From a virus: DNA of 26,456 nucleotides. Positions within the stretch are counted from its first letter, which is position 1. Each line of letters opens with the position of its first letter. The stretch spans positions 1 to 26,456 of the IMG/VR virus record IMGVR_UViG_3300047481_000351. One strand, 5' to 3'. The position numbers and the translations under genes are program-made. Shown here in pieces: positions 1 to 7,263 of the stretch. The notes under the pieces were generated by a model. That model was not told where the DNA came from. It made no database searches and saw nothing but the letters and a program-made list of their open reading frames with translations.

Positions 1-168
1 GCGTATTATAACGCCGACATGGACAGCATACAGGTTTATTTTAAAGATACGAGTTCGTACACCCAACCTTTAAACCAGAATGTTGAGGTTCATTTGAGCC
101 ATGATACTGATGAAATTACCGGGGCTACTATATTAAATATCAAACAGTTAATAGAGCATAACAAATGA
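1..168 (+). CDS. DUF2283-like small protein, 5' end outside the window
   Basis: The frame is open from base 1 to a TGA at 166-168, giving 55 residues with no certain start inside the window. The pattern YYNADMDSIQVYF, then a short strand, then an acidic turn followed by ITGATILNIKQLI, resembles DUF2283 proteins, which begin with Y-x-x-x-x-D-x-x-Y and end with G-x-x-I-L-x-A. The function of that family is unknown. The stop overlaps the start of the next gene (ATGA), so the two are probably translated together. The family call is from memory of the pattern only. Confidence 0.5.
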   Translation, partial: AYYNADMDSIQVYFKDTSSYTQPLNQNVEVHLSHDTDEITGATILNIKQLIEHNK

Positions 169-542
169 CCGACACAGACTTTCAAAAACTATTAGACATC
201 CGCAAACTTCTTAAAGAAGCATACGATCATTATTTTGAGAATACAGACGGTCATTGTAAACGTGAAGAAGGTCATATTAGTGTAGAATTTGGCAACTATT
301 GGGAAGACCAAGAATGTCAAATGAAAATAACTTCTGTAAATATTTATAGTTATGTATTTGGAAGTTCTCGTTCACACTATTATGATAGTGTAGACACAGC
401 ACTAGAAGTTGTAAAAGCATGGCACAAAGAAGAAATGGAAACAGATTATGAGGAACAAAGACGATTAGAGGCAGAATATAATGCCGCTCATGCTCCTCGT
501 AGAACATATATAAGAGATGACGAGGATTATATCCATGAATAA
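165..542 (+). CDS. Hypothetical protein, acidic, 125 aa
   Basis: The ORF starts at the ATG of an ATGA overlap with the preceding gene, a typical coupled arrangement. The product is soluble, hydrophilic and very acidic towards the C-terminus (EDYIHE end), with a helical N-terminus. I recognise no catalytic motif and do not know the family. The minus-strand ORF across the same bases is a shadow. It reads as the second gene of a co-directional group of small phage genes. Confidence 0.7.
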   Translation: MTDTDFQKLLDIRKLLKEAYDHYFENTDGHCKREEGHISVEFGNYWEDQECQMKITSVNIYSYVFGSSRSHYYDSVDTALEVVKAWHKEEMETDYEEQRRLEAEYNAAHAPRRTYIRDDEDYIHE

Positions 543-575
543 TCTAATACGAAAGGAAAAATAATAAGTGATATC

Positions 576-1161
576 ATGATATATTTCACATCTGATACTC
601 ACTTTGGTTAGCCTTCGGGCTAACTAAGGTCACAATAATATAATAAAGTATTGCAATCGCCCGTTTGATAATGTTCACATAATGGATCAGGTTATATTCG
701 ACAGAATCAACGAGACTGTTGGGGTTGATGATACTCTGTACATACTGGGTGATTTTTGTTTTAGGGGTAAAAAGCCTATAGACTATAGAGTGCGTATAGC
801 CTGTAGAGATGTTCATATCATATTCGGCAACCATGACAAGAGGACTGACTATTATCCCGATGATCTTGTTACAGACATGAATGGTTTTAGCAGCATACAA
901 GAAGTTAAAGAAATAATATATTGTAATCAACGAATATATCTCAGTCATTACCCTCATCGCTCATGGCCTGCAAGTCATAAGGGTAGTTGGATGCTGTTTG
1001 GTCACGTTCACTCTAAACTAGACAGTGAAGATAAAAATTCTTCCAGAAAAACACTAGATGTTGGTGTGGATAATTGCGTTAATTATGATAAGCCTTTTGG
1101 ACAACCTTTTAGTTTTAAAGAAATCCAACACATTATGAATCATCACAGACAAGGAAGGTAA
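576..1161 (+). CDS. Metallophosphoesterase interrupted by a 22-nt hairpin insert (candidate translational bypass)
   Basis: A calcineurin-like metallophosphoesterase is encoded in two frames. ATG 576 begins MIYFTSDTHFG (11 codons) and then hits TAG at 609. The rest of the family consensus (HNNIIKYCNRPFDNV...) starts at CAC 631, 22 bases after the last Gly codon and in a different frame, and stays open to 1161. Joining the parts gives 187 residues with every metal-site motif in order: DTHFGH (7-12), GDF (51-53), GNHD (77-80), SHYP (116-119) and GHVH (135-138). An internal ATG at 682 would give 159 residues without DTHFGH, probably inactive. Since 22 is not a multiple of 3, stop readthrough cannot join the halves. 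Ribosome bypass from GGT 606 to GGT 628, RNA removal or a dead gene are the options. The substrate is unknown. The family call is firm; the expression route is inference. Confidence 0.8.
606..630 (+). other. Bypass-like element: matched GGT codons around a stop-containing TTCG hairpin
   Basis: Seen directly: GGT (606-608), TAG (609-611), then a perfect hairpin whose 5' arm (606-613) includes the GGT and the stop, a TTCG loop (614-617) and a 3' arm (618-625) with one G-T pair at the base, then AA and a second GGT (628-630). The reading frame continues correctly after the second GGT. In phage T4 gene 60 the ribosome takes off from a GGA codon followed by UAG, within a stem-loop, and lands on a matching GGA 50 nt further on. 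Here the skip would be 22 nt. I found no second copy of the hairpin in the window. It may instead be a small insertion flanked by a GGT duplication. Confidence 0.6.
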
Positions 1162-1164
1162 AAT

Positions 1165-1365
1165 ATGAAATTAGTATTAGAAGGATGTTTATGGATAGTA
1201 GGCTTGGGACTAATTGCTTATAATAATTGGCAAATGGCAATCGGTGTATATCTTTTACTATGGGCTAATAATATGGACTGGAGTAGGAGACTAGATGTAA
1301 ATTTATTTAAAGCCTTGGATTCTATGTCTCATAGTTTTAATATTATTCACAACAAAAGAGAATAA
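1165..1365 (+). CDS. Small membrane protein, 66 aa
   Basis: It starts 3 bases after the phosphoesterase stop, with a strong AAGGAAGG Shine-Dalgarno. Two hydrophobic stretches (about residues 3-18 and 23-34) suggest a hairpin in the inner membrane, followed by a polar tail of about 30 residues ending in charged residues. I know no family for it. It sits in the unit that runs to about 1651. Confidence 0.65.
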   Translation: MKLVLEGCLWIVGLGLIAYNNWQMAIGVYLLLWANNMDWSRRLDVNLFKALDSMSHSFNIIHNKRE

Positions 1366-1366
1366 G

Positions 1367-1651
1367 ATGATTATTCGTAGTACCATAGACAGTTCTTGTG
1401 AAGGGCGCATGTACTACCTTTATAAAAGCATGGGCAGAGAATATAAAGAATATCTCCCCAAAAGCAGAACCAGACTTAGTGAATATAATACGGAAATGAT
1501 GATTCAAGAACTAGAAAAAGATTCTTCTGTTAAAAATATCTATATTTACAAAGTGAGATACGATGATGGTCAAATATCTATTCTGGCTAATCCTAACTAC
1601 CCTATAGATGGCTTGTATTGCGAGGATGATGACGATAAATTTAAGTCTTGA
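1367..1651 (+). CDS. Hypothetical protein, 94 aa
   Basis: The ATG lies one base after the previous stop, with a purine-rich site (GAGAATAAG) in front. The product mixes predicted helix and strand, and ends in a run of Glu/Asp followed by KFKS. No domain recognised. Its last codons overlap the promoter at 1648-1675, so it closes this transcription group. Confidence 0.65.
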   Translation: MIIRSTIDSSCEGRMYYLYKSMGREYKEYLPKSRTRLSEYNTEMMIQELEKDSSVKNIYIYKVRYDDGQISILANPNYPIDGLYCEDDDDKFKS

Positions 1652-1675
1652 CTGTGCAGTAGCCGATGGTATAAT
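1648..1675 (+). promoter_or_regulatory. Sigma70-type promoter
   Basis: TTGACT (1648-1653), a 16-base spacer and TATAAT (1670-1675). The -10 box is preceded by CCGATGG, so a TGG extended -10 is present. The site overlaps the end of the upstream gene and precedes the 29-codon gene at 1684, which leaves almost no leader. It belongs to the set of similar promoters in this window. Confidence 0.75.
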
Positions 1676-1683
1676 GAATAGGT

Positions 1684-1773
1684 ATGAGCAATCCTAAATT
1701 TGATAGTTTCTGGCTGGCAGATATTTTTGTGGTAATTCTAATTTATGTAATTACTTATTACTGGTTTTGGTAA
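1684..1773 (+). CDS. 29-residue single-pass membrane peptide
   Basis: ATG 1684 to TAA 1771-1773 encodes a polar N-terminus of about 10 residues, then one long hydrophobic segment (LADIFVVILIYVITYYWFW) that runs to the C-terminus. The stop overlaps the next start as TAATG. There is no clear Shine-Dalgarno, and the start is only 9 bases after the -10 box, so it would be read from a nearly leaderless transcript. The open frame, membrane segment and coupling make it credible. Function unknown. Confidence 0.5.
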   Translation: MSNPKFDSFWLADIFVVILIYVITYYWFW

Positions 1774-2396
1774 TGCTCTATCTTAAACAAACTCCTTACA
1801 ACTCTTATTGTGTAAGTGCCGATTCAACAATAGAATTAGCCACTGCTTTTTTGCGTTTTCAAGAACACTATGAAAGTCCCAACGATCAATTTCGTGGACA
1901 AGTTTTTACACTAGGGCAATATAGATTATGGTATGAGAAACAATACGGTTGGTTTTCATACTATACTGATTGGACAGGATTTAACGTACATAGTTATGTA
2001 TTAGATCCATTCAGAGAAGGATTATTTGATCCTTTAATCCCAGAAGAACAAAATCTCATTTCATTATTCGCAAGAGCCCCATCAGATAAGTTTTATATTA
2101 TAGGGGCAAACTCAAACGATGTTCTGCACCATGAATTGAATCATGCTCTTTATGCTTATAACAAGGACTACTCAGATGAAGTTAACAAAGTTTTTGATGC
2201 TAATCTAGAACATATCAAATACGCATTGGCTTATCTCTTAGAAAAAGGATACTGCAAATACTTACTATATGATGAATTACAGGCATATATTTTAGACAAT
2301 GATAAAGATATAATGCCGCTAATTAAACACAGCCCAGTTATCTATTCTTTGCATCGTTTGTATTCACAATACTCGGAGAGACATTATGAGACCTGA
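1773..2396 (+). CDS. HExxH zinc metallopeptidase-like protein
   Basis: The start is ATG 1773 within TAATG; a TTG six bases earlier is less likely. The 207-residue protein has a DVLHHELNHALYAY segment near residue 120, containing the zinc site HELNH, and a later DELQAY whose Glu could be the third ligand, as in gluzincin-type peptidases. No signal peptide is visible, so a cytoplasmic enzyme or virion protein is likely. A second HExxH protein is encoded at 5518-6123. The substrate is unknown, and an enzymatic role is inferred from motif and spacing only. Confidence 0.6.
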   Translation: MLYLKQTPYNSYCVSADSTIELATAFLRFQEHYESPNDQFRGQVFTLGQYRLWYEKQYGWFSYYTDWTGFNVHSYVLDPFREGLFDPLIPEEQNLISLFARAPSDKFYIIGANSNDVLHHELNHALYAYNKDYSDEVNKVFDANLEHIKYALAYLLEKGYCKYLLYDELQAYILDNDKDIMPLIKHSPVIYSLHRLYSQYSERHYET

Positions 2397-2754
2397 TATT
2401 GCTGCTGGAGTCAAGCCCGGAGACACTGTTTATAATTGTTTTATGGAACCTCTCAAGGTTAATCAAAAAATAGTACACACATCTGATGTTTATCCGTCAT
2501 CTCATTATATTCAGTTTATCGTAGAGGACAACTCAAACAATACCCATAATTATTATTGTCAAGATTTGTATCTGGCAGACCTAGAGGATGAGGATGATGC
2601 CGAAAAGTCTTGGGTCAATTGGGCTAAAGATAACAAAGATTTTTTAACTACATTCGATCATATAGAAACTACTAAGGAAATTTACAAAACTGCTTTTGCT
2701 AATGGATTTGAGTATCGTAGATATGTTTCCCATAAGGAGCAAATGCAAAAATGA
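2386..2754 (+). CDS. Hypothetical protein, 122 aa
   Basis: The ATG at 2386 overlaps the metallopeptidase gene by 11 bases and follows a GGAGAG site. The N-terminal half (VKPGDTVYNCF..., then alternating polar and hydrophobic strands) looks like a small beta-barrel, with an acidic helical C-terminal half. No known family recognised. It overlaps the next start by ATGA. Confidence 0.65.
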   Translation: MRPDIAAGVKPGDTVYNCFMEPLKVNQKIVHTSDVYPSSHYIQFIVEDNSNNTHNYYCQDLYLADLEDEDDAEKSWVNWAKDNKDFLTTFDHIETTKEIYKTAFANGFEYRRYVSHKEQMQK

Positions 2755-3239
2755 GCGATAAATATTTTACAAGTCCTCAAAGATTCGAGTTTTTGCGTAG
2801 TATTAGAGAGTCTGCTTTTCAACAGGGTCAAATTTCTAAAGAACAACACAAAGATTGGCAGCTTTATATAGATGAATGTCAAAGGAGAGATGCCGTACCA
2901 GATATAAATAATAACCCATCACTAGAACAAGACTTAAGATATTCTAAATATATTTCTGACAAGTGTAAAGAATCCGAAATATACAGTCAAAATTTATATG
3001 CAGCTTTGTGCAACAATGAATTTTCTAAACAAGATAAAATTTGGAGTTGTTCTTGGAGAAGTGCTGGTGGCATAGTGTCTAATCTACGAGAAGAAGGAGA
3101 TTACATAAATTGGTATTGTAGCGGGATTGGATCAGACGTTCCTTTCCTGCCAGAAAGCGTAGTGTCTGATGAAATTCGTAAAGATATAGAAGATTTAGGA
3201 TGGACAATCATAGAAAACATACATGAGGATTCACTGTGA
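2751..3239 (+). CDS. Hypothetical protein, 162 aa
   Basis: Starts in an ATGA overlap. The first 60 residues are helical and polar (FEFLRSIRESAFQQGQISK resembles a short structural helix). The C-terminal half has four Trp residues in a stretch ending with an acidic helix. No motif recognised. The stop overlaps the following GTG start. Confidence 0.65.
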   Translation: MSDKYFTSPQRFEFLRSIRESAFQQGQISKEQHKDWQLYIDECQRRDAVPDINNNPSLEQDLRYSKYISDKCKESEIYSQNLYAALCNNEFSKQDKIWSCSWRSAGGIVSNLREEGDYINWYCSGIGSDVPFLPESVVSDEIRKDIEDLGWTIIENIHEDSL

Positions 3240-3481
3240 CTTGGGATGGAACATTCAAATACGATCCTGTTAATCCTAATAAGGTTAATGAAATATTAAC
3301 TACTTATAAGGGACAGCCTGTACTAGATTATATTATCGAATTATATCGTCTAATAGAATATCAAAGAGATCAGATGGTCGCACAGGAAAAACAAATTATA
3401 TTACTTAAACATATAGAGGCATGGAAACACTACGATAAACCACTGGACCAATACAATCCTAAAACTAGAAAGTATCAGTAA
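3236..3481 (+). CDS. Hypothetical protein, 81 aa, GTG start
   Basis: It starts with GTG in a GTGA overlap, with GAGG about 9 bases upstream. The middle (VLDYIIELYRLIEYQRDQMVA, continuing to residue 60) is a long amphipathic helix, likely a coiled coil. Function not recognised. Confidence 0.65.
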   Translation: MTWDGTFKYDPVNPNKVNEILTTYKGQPVLDYIIELYRLIEYQRDQMVAQEKQIILLKHIEAWKHYDKPLDQYNPKTRKYQ

Positions 3482-3483
3482 TA

Positions 3484-3747
3484 ATGCTGTGGCAAAATAT
3501 AAAAACTTGGGCCAAAGACCAGGGATATAAGGCTGATCGTAAAAAAATAGATGGCGAAGAAAATTCATACAGCTATAATTGGTTCAAGCTTGATGATGAT
3601 ACCATAAAGGGTACTACTACTAGTGTGAGCAAGGTAGCAACAGCAATATTTAACCATATCACAGACAATGCTCATGTTGAATATCAAAAGGAATACAAAG
3701 ACAAGTTAGCACAACAGGATATAAAACATGAAGTCGAAGGATGGTAA
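3484..3747 (+). CDS. Hypothetical protein, 87 aa
   Basis: Opens two bases after the previous stop and runs 87 codons. It begins WQNIKTWAKDQGY and has a middle rich in Asp and Thr (DDDTIKGTTTSVSKVATAIF). The pattern of a short helix, an acidic turn and a second helix is seen in many small phage proteins; no family is named. Its end overlaps the small membrane gene at 3728 by 20 bases. Confidence 0.6.
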   Translation: MLWQNIKTWAKDQGYKADRKKIDGEENSYSYNWFKLDDDTIKGTTTSVSKVATAIFNHITDNAHVEYQKEYKDKLAQQDIKHEVEGW

Positions 3748-3886
3748 AAAATTTAGTATACAGACTATATCTATTACTCTTGCTGGTTTGATAGGTTCAG
3801 CACTGAACGGTATAATAGCATATGTCGCGGTTTATTTTTTTAAACCTCTGTGGGAAAAAATCGTCAAATATTTTCATAAACAGTAA
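3728..3886 (+). CDS. Small membrane protein, 52 aa
   Basis: ATG 3728 overlaps the previous gene. The Lys-rich start (MKSKDGKK) is followed by a hydrophobic segment of about 25 residues (ISITLAGLIGSALNGIIAYV) and a basic tail, so one membrane pass is predicted, probably with the N-terminus inside. It fills a gap that would otherwise be non-coding. Function unknown. Confidence 0.6.
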   Translation: MKSKDGKKFSIQTISITLAGLIGSALNGIIAYVAVYFFKPLWEKIVKYFHKQ

Positions 3887-3895
3887 GAGAATAAT

Positions 3896-4558
3896 ATGAG
3901 TAATTATCTTAATATAGACATTCCCGTATTTACTAGTTATCTAGATTCAGGATTTTTATATAACAAGCCCCCAGATATTGCTAATGATCGAATTCCTGTA
4001 GAAGTTTTTGGATTTGTTAGTATCCCTCAAAGATGTGCTATGTTTAATGTAATGACCGAATACGGCACTCAACACGCACGGGTTCCTATACATTATTTAA
4101 GAACAAAAGAATATAATAAATCAAACACAATAGATTATACTCTGGATTGGTTACAACTATGGGATAGTTTAAGTTATTATGTATCGATTAACCAATACCA
4201 ATATCTAAAAAATAGAGCGGCTAAAATTATCCTCAAGAACCAGACTTTTGCATTTGTAAAGTATATGTTTACTATAGACTGGTGCTTAGGACATGGCTAC
4301 TATAGTGGATATGGTGAAATGGCTGGTGGACATAAATGTGGCCATGTTTTTGAAGGAGATGATCAGTATTTCATACAGCCTAATAATCGTATATTTTGGA
4401 TGGATGGAGGTAGTTGGATCAACAAAACATTACCCAATAAACCATCTTGGAAAGTTTTTACACAAGAATTTAGTTGCGAACACCACGCAAAAAGATGGAT
4501 CACAAAAAACGAAGAAGATGAATGGTTCTATGAATTTAAGGAGGTAAATAATGAGTAG
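3896..4558 (+). CDS. Hypothetical protein, 220 aa
   Basis: ATG 3896 follows an AGAGAATA site. The protein is rich in aromatic residues (many Tyr and Trp) and has a His/Cys cluster (WCLGHGYYSGYG, then HKCGHVF) in its centre that could bind a metal. This is a guess from composition. No family recognised. The stop TAG at 4556-4558 overlaps thyX by 8 bases, and the thyX Shine-Dalgarno lies in its last codons. Confidence 0.65.
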   Translation: MSNYLNIDIPVFTSYLDSGFLYNKPPDIANDRIPVEVFGFVSIPQRCAMFNVMTEYGTQHARVPIHYLRTKEYNKSNTIDYTLDWLQLWDSLSYYVSINQYQYLKNRAAKIILKNQTFAFVKYMFTIDWCLGHGYYSGYGEMAGGHKCGHVFEGDDQYFIQPNNRIFWMDGGSWINKTLPNKPSWKVFTQEFSCEHHAKRWITKNEEDEWFYEFKEVNNE

Positions 4559-5189
4559 TGTAAAGCTGGTATCGGTCACTCCCGACGCTGAAAAACTTAT
4601 GGCTTATTGTGCTAGAGTCAGCAATCCCAACAACCAAGAAAATCCAAATTATGCTAAATTACTTAAGTATTGCATAGATCATCAACACTGGAGTATTTTT
4701 GAACAAGCTTTCATGACTGTTGAGATAGAAACAACAAGGGGTATTGCTGCTCAAATCTTAAGGCATCGTAGTTTTACTTTTCAAGAATTTAGCCAAAGAT
4801 ATGCTGACACTTCTTTACTTTCAGCAGAAATTCCTTTATTTGAATTGCGTCGTCAAGATACCAAAAACAGACAAAATAGTATAGATGATATTGAAGACGA
4901 AATAAAATCTAAATGGAGAGTCAAAATAAGAGAACACTTTGCCAAAGGTAAGGCTATTTATGACGGCATGATACAAGACGGAGTTGCTAAAGAGTGTGCT
5001 AGATTTGTATTGCCTTTGGCTACTCCAACTAAACTATATATGAGCGGTTCTATAAGATCTTTTATTCACTGGATACAATTAAGATCAGCAAACGGAACTC
5101 AAAAAGAACACATGATTATTGCCAATGAAGCCAAAGAAATTTTTAAACAACAATTTCCTATTACATCGGAGGCTTTGGAATGGTCTTAA
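4551..5189 (+). CDS. thyX: Flavin-dependent thymidylate synthase
   Basis: ThyX makes dTMP from dUMP, using methylene-tetrahydrofolate and NAD(P)H through FAD. The signature RHRxxSxxxxSxRY is present in a slightly changed form at 71-84 (RHRSFTFQEFSQRY), with the expected HWSIFEQ and VEIETTRG stretches in front. The C-terminal LRSANGTQKEH segment corresponds to the substrate-binding helix. Length (212) fits the family. A full AAGGAGGT Shine-Dalgarno precedes the ATG, so strong translation is expected. Phages carry ThyX to supply thymidylate for their own replication. Confidence 0.93.
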   Translation: MSSVKLVSVTPDAEKLMAYCARVSNPNNQENPNYAKLLKYCIDHQHWSIFEQAFMTVEIETTRGIAAQILRHRSFTFQEFSQRYADTSLLSAEIPLFELRRQDTKNRQNSIDDIEDEIKSKWRVKIREHFAKGKAIYDGMIQDGVAKECARFVLPLATPTKLYMSGSIRSFIHWIQLRSANGTQKEHMIIANEAKEIFKQQFPITSEALEWS

Positions 5190-5320
5190 GATTTACTCCA
5201 TATTTTGAAACATTATTTGCTGTTCCTCTAATTATAGTAGGATCTTTGCTTCTGTTATTTACTATAACATGGATTGGTTTACGTTTTCTAGATTATATCG
5301 AAAGGAACGATCATGACTAA
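5180..5320 (+). CDS. Small membrane protein, 46 aa
   Basis: ATG 5180 overlaps the end of thyX and follows GGAGG. Residues 12-35 form one strongly hydrophobic segment (LFAVPLIIVGSLLLLFTITW), flanked by charged ends (LRF start; DYIERNDHD tail), so a single-pass membrane protein is predicted. It overlaps the next start. No family recognised. Confidence 0.6.
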   Translation: MVLRFTPYFETLFAVPLIIVGSLLLLFTITWIGLRFLDYIERNDHD

Positions 5321-5507
5321 TACCGTTGAAGAATACCTAGTAACTGCCCAAGGATATGAAAACAACGACGAATACAAACAAACAATATTACTACACGATT
5401 CTTTTTTTGTAGAAAATGAAGACAATGCTACTCAGGCATTTAAAGATAAGTTTGAGCCAACGCATACCGTTATGAACATTTATTCTGTTACGAAAATAAA
5501 TTCCTAA
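5313..5507 (+). CDS. Hypothetical protein, 64 aa
   Basis: ATG 5313 follows AAAGGAAC and overlaps the membrane gene by 8 bases. Alternating strand pattern (EEYLVTAQGYENNDEY..., HTVMNIYSVTKINS) suggests a small all-beta or alpha/beta fold. Function unknown. Confidence 0.6.
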   Translation: MTNTVEEYLVTAQGYENNDEYKQTILLHDSFFVENEDNATQAFKDKFEPTHTVMNIYSVTKINS

Positions 5508-5517
5508 GCATACTACA

Positions 5518-6123
5518 ATGGACACTAAACAATCTTTTGTCATTAAAGTTGTAAGAGAATTACTCTCACACAACTTCTCAGTTTTGCTACACAATAAAAC
5601 ACATATTGATGGATATGGAGGATGGTTTGGCAATGATGAGGGAGAAGAAGAATTTGTGGTGGCAATGAAACATCCTATGAGTTTTGAAATTTTTATCCAT
5701 GAGTATTGTCATTTTTTGCAGTGGAAAACTGATAGAAATTTTTGGGAAAGCTCAACAGAATATTATGACATACTCTTTAACTGGATAAAAAATCCTGAAT
5801 TAATAATATCTATAGATGATCTTACTAAAAGCTTAAATACAATACTGTCTTTAGAGCATGACTGCGAAAAGAGAGTTTTAAAATTAGTACAAAATAATCC
5901 TATTGAAAATTTTGATACTGATAAATATAAAAGAGCAGTTAATGCTTATCTGTGGAGTTATCATCTAAATTTAGAATTAAGGAAAAGGCCAGTTAATCCT
6001 ATTTACTCTGACAGGGTATTGCCTTATATGTCTAATGTGTTTGTTAATGATCTCAGTTATTATCTTGACAAAAATAATCTATCGAATGACGCTCGTAATG
6101 CTTTGCTGGCTGAGTACGAATAA
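5518..6123 (+). CDS. HExxH metallopeptidase-like phage protein
   Basis: Residues around 61-70 read IFIHEYCHFLQW, a zinc-binding HExxH site followed by Gln, and SLEHDCEKR further on supplies a Glu that could be a third ligand. This layout (HEYCHFLQW...ELDCEKR) is one I recall from uncharacterised phage proteins. No signal peptide is seen. With the HELNH protein at 1773 there are two such genes in 5 kb, but the sequences outside the motif are not obviously alike. A peptidase role is inferred. Confidence 0.6.
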   Translation: MDTKQSFVIKVVRELLSHNFSVLLHNKTHIDGYGGWFGNDEGEEEFVVAMKHPMSFEIFIHEYCHFLQWKTDRNFWESSTEYYDILFNWIKNPELIISIDDLTKSLNTILSLEHDCEKRVLKLVQNNPIENFDTDKYKRAVNAYLWSYHLNLELRKRPVNPIYSDRVLPYMSNVFVNDLSYYLDKNNLSNDARNALLAEYE

Positions 6124-6135
6124 TTAAAGAAGCAT

Positions 6136-6164
6136 TTGACAACTTGCCGATACTGTGGTATATT
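6136..6164 (+). promoter_or_regulatory. Sigma70-type promoter of the UV endonuclease gene
   Basis: TTGACA (6136-6141), a 17-base spacer and TATATT (6159-6164), with GCCGATA just behind the -35 and GTGG before the -10. It lies 13 bases after the upstream stop and about 20 before the uvdE start, in the only real gap of this region. Confidence 0.8.
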
Positions 6165-6184
6165 GGAACGGAATAGGAGATTTT

Positions 6185-7114
6185 ATGATTCGTCCCGGCC
6201 TCTGTTGCATTTCCCTGACACTTCAAGAACGTGATCCTCCAGTTAAATTTCAAACAATGACCTTTAAAAGATTTTCTAGTTTGCCTAGAAATGAAGCATT
6301 GAGTATTCTTGGTGACAGGATTCTGAACAACCTTGAAACAACTAACGAGACTATTAAATTCTGTGGTGAAAACAATTGGGTCTATCGTGTATCGTCCGAT
6401 ATTTTTCCACTCATTACTTATGATGAAGCTAACGTATCTCTAGAAGATTTGCCCAATCATGACCTTATCCAAGATGAGTTTGATAATATTGCACAAACTA
6501 TCTCCTCTACTAATGTTCGCGTATCCGCACATCCAAGCGAGTATAACTCTTTAGCTAGTTTGTCTGATAGAGTTGTTGAAAAAACAATTACAGAACTTAA
6601 TTTTTATAGTAGTTTTTTTGACCGAATCGGATTGCCAGCAAATACTAATGCTGCGATGAACCTACACGTTCACAACAATAACGGAACCAGAGAAGAAATT
6701 TCTCGCAGATTTTATGAAAACTTTAGAAAGCTTGACGAGAACTGTCAGGCTCGTCTTACGATAGAATGTGATGACAAACTTAATTGCTGGAGTGTAAAAG
6801 AACTCGTAGATATTTTTCATCCTATTACTCGTATTCCTATCTGTTTCGACTATTTGCATCACAAGTGTCATCCAAATAATTTGACAGAATGTGAAGCTAT
6901 TAATATGTGCTACGACACTTGGCAGACAACTCCGCTTTTTCATTACAGTGAATCAGCACCGGGAAATAATCCTCGCAAACATGCGGACTATGCTATTGAA
7001 CCGATTAATACATACGGTCTTGAATTCGACCTCGATTTTGAGATTAAACAAAAGTGTTTGGCTATTAAGAAGTATCAGGAACTTTACCCAGAATTTTCAC
7101 CAATAGGAGTTTAA
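6185..7114 (+). CDS. uvsE: UV damage endonuclease UvdE (UvsE)
   Basis: UvdE nicks DNA directly 5' of UV photoproducts and other lesions, starting a repair route that does not need the UvrABC system. Family stretches are all present in order: GLCCISLTL at the start, YRVSSDIFP, HPSEYNSL, MNLHVHN, LTIECDD, CFDYLHH, HYSES and HADYA, which carry the His, Glu and Asp metal ligands of its TIM barrel. ATG 6185 is chosen because AGGAG lies 6 bases upstream and because an earlier frame start falls inside the -10 box. The 309-residue length is usual. Phages that replicate in light would profit from it. Confidence 0.93.
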   Translation: MIRPGLCCISLTLQERDPPVKFQTMTFKRFSSLPRNEALSILGDRILNNLETTNETIKFCGENNWVYRVSSDIFPLITYDEANVSLEDLPNHDLIQDEFDNIAQTISSTNVRVSAHPSEYNSLASLSDRVVEKTITELNFYSSFFDRIGLPANTNAAMNLHVHNNNGTREEISRRFYENFRKLDENCQARLTIECDDKLNCWSVKELVDIFHPITRIPICFDYLHHKCHPNNLTECEAINMCYDTWQTTPLFHYSESAPGNNPRKHADYAIEPINTYGLEFDLDFEIKQKCLAIKKYQELYPEFSPIGV

Positions 7115-7115
7115 A

Positions 7116-7262
7116 ATGGCACAAATCGTCTCAATTTCAATTAGTCCTAATGTTAATACACAAGCGGTTATTAACTTGCTCAAACAAGATCCAAAGATTA
7201 CTATTAGTAAAGAGACAATTGCAGAGGATGGAACTCGATATATTCCAATAGAGAAAAATTAA
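7116..7262 (+). CDS. Hypothetical protein, 48 aa
   Basis: The ATG is one base after the uvsE stop, with AGGAG upstream. It begins MAQIVSISISPNVN and continues as a short helix and hairpin ending RYIPIEKN. Coupled to uvsE by position and probably co-expressed. No family recognised. Confidence 0.6.
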   Translation: MAQIVSISISPNVNTQAVINLLKQDPKITISKETIAEDGTRYIPIEKN

Positions 7263-7263
7263 T

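Noticed and set aside
609-681. Stop-codon readthrough as an explanation for the split phosphoesterase
   Set aside because: The gap of 22 bases changes frame and contains further stops (TAA) in the first frame, so reading through TAG cannot give the full protein.
6155-6184. Earlier start for uvsE
   Set aside because: It lies in the -10 region. The family N-terminus and AGGAG support ATG 6185.
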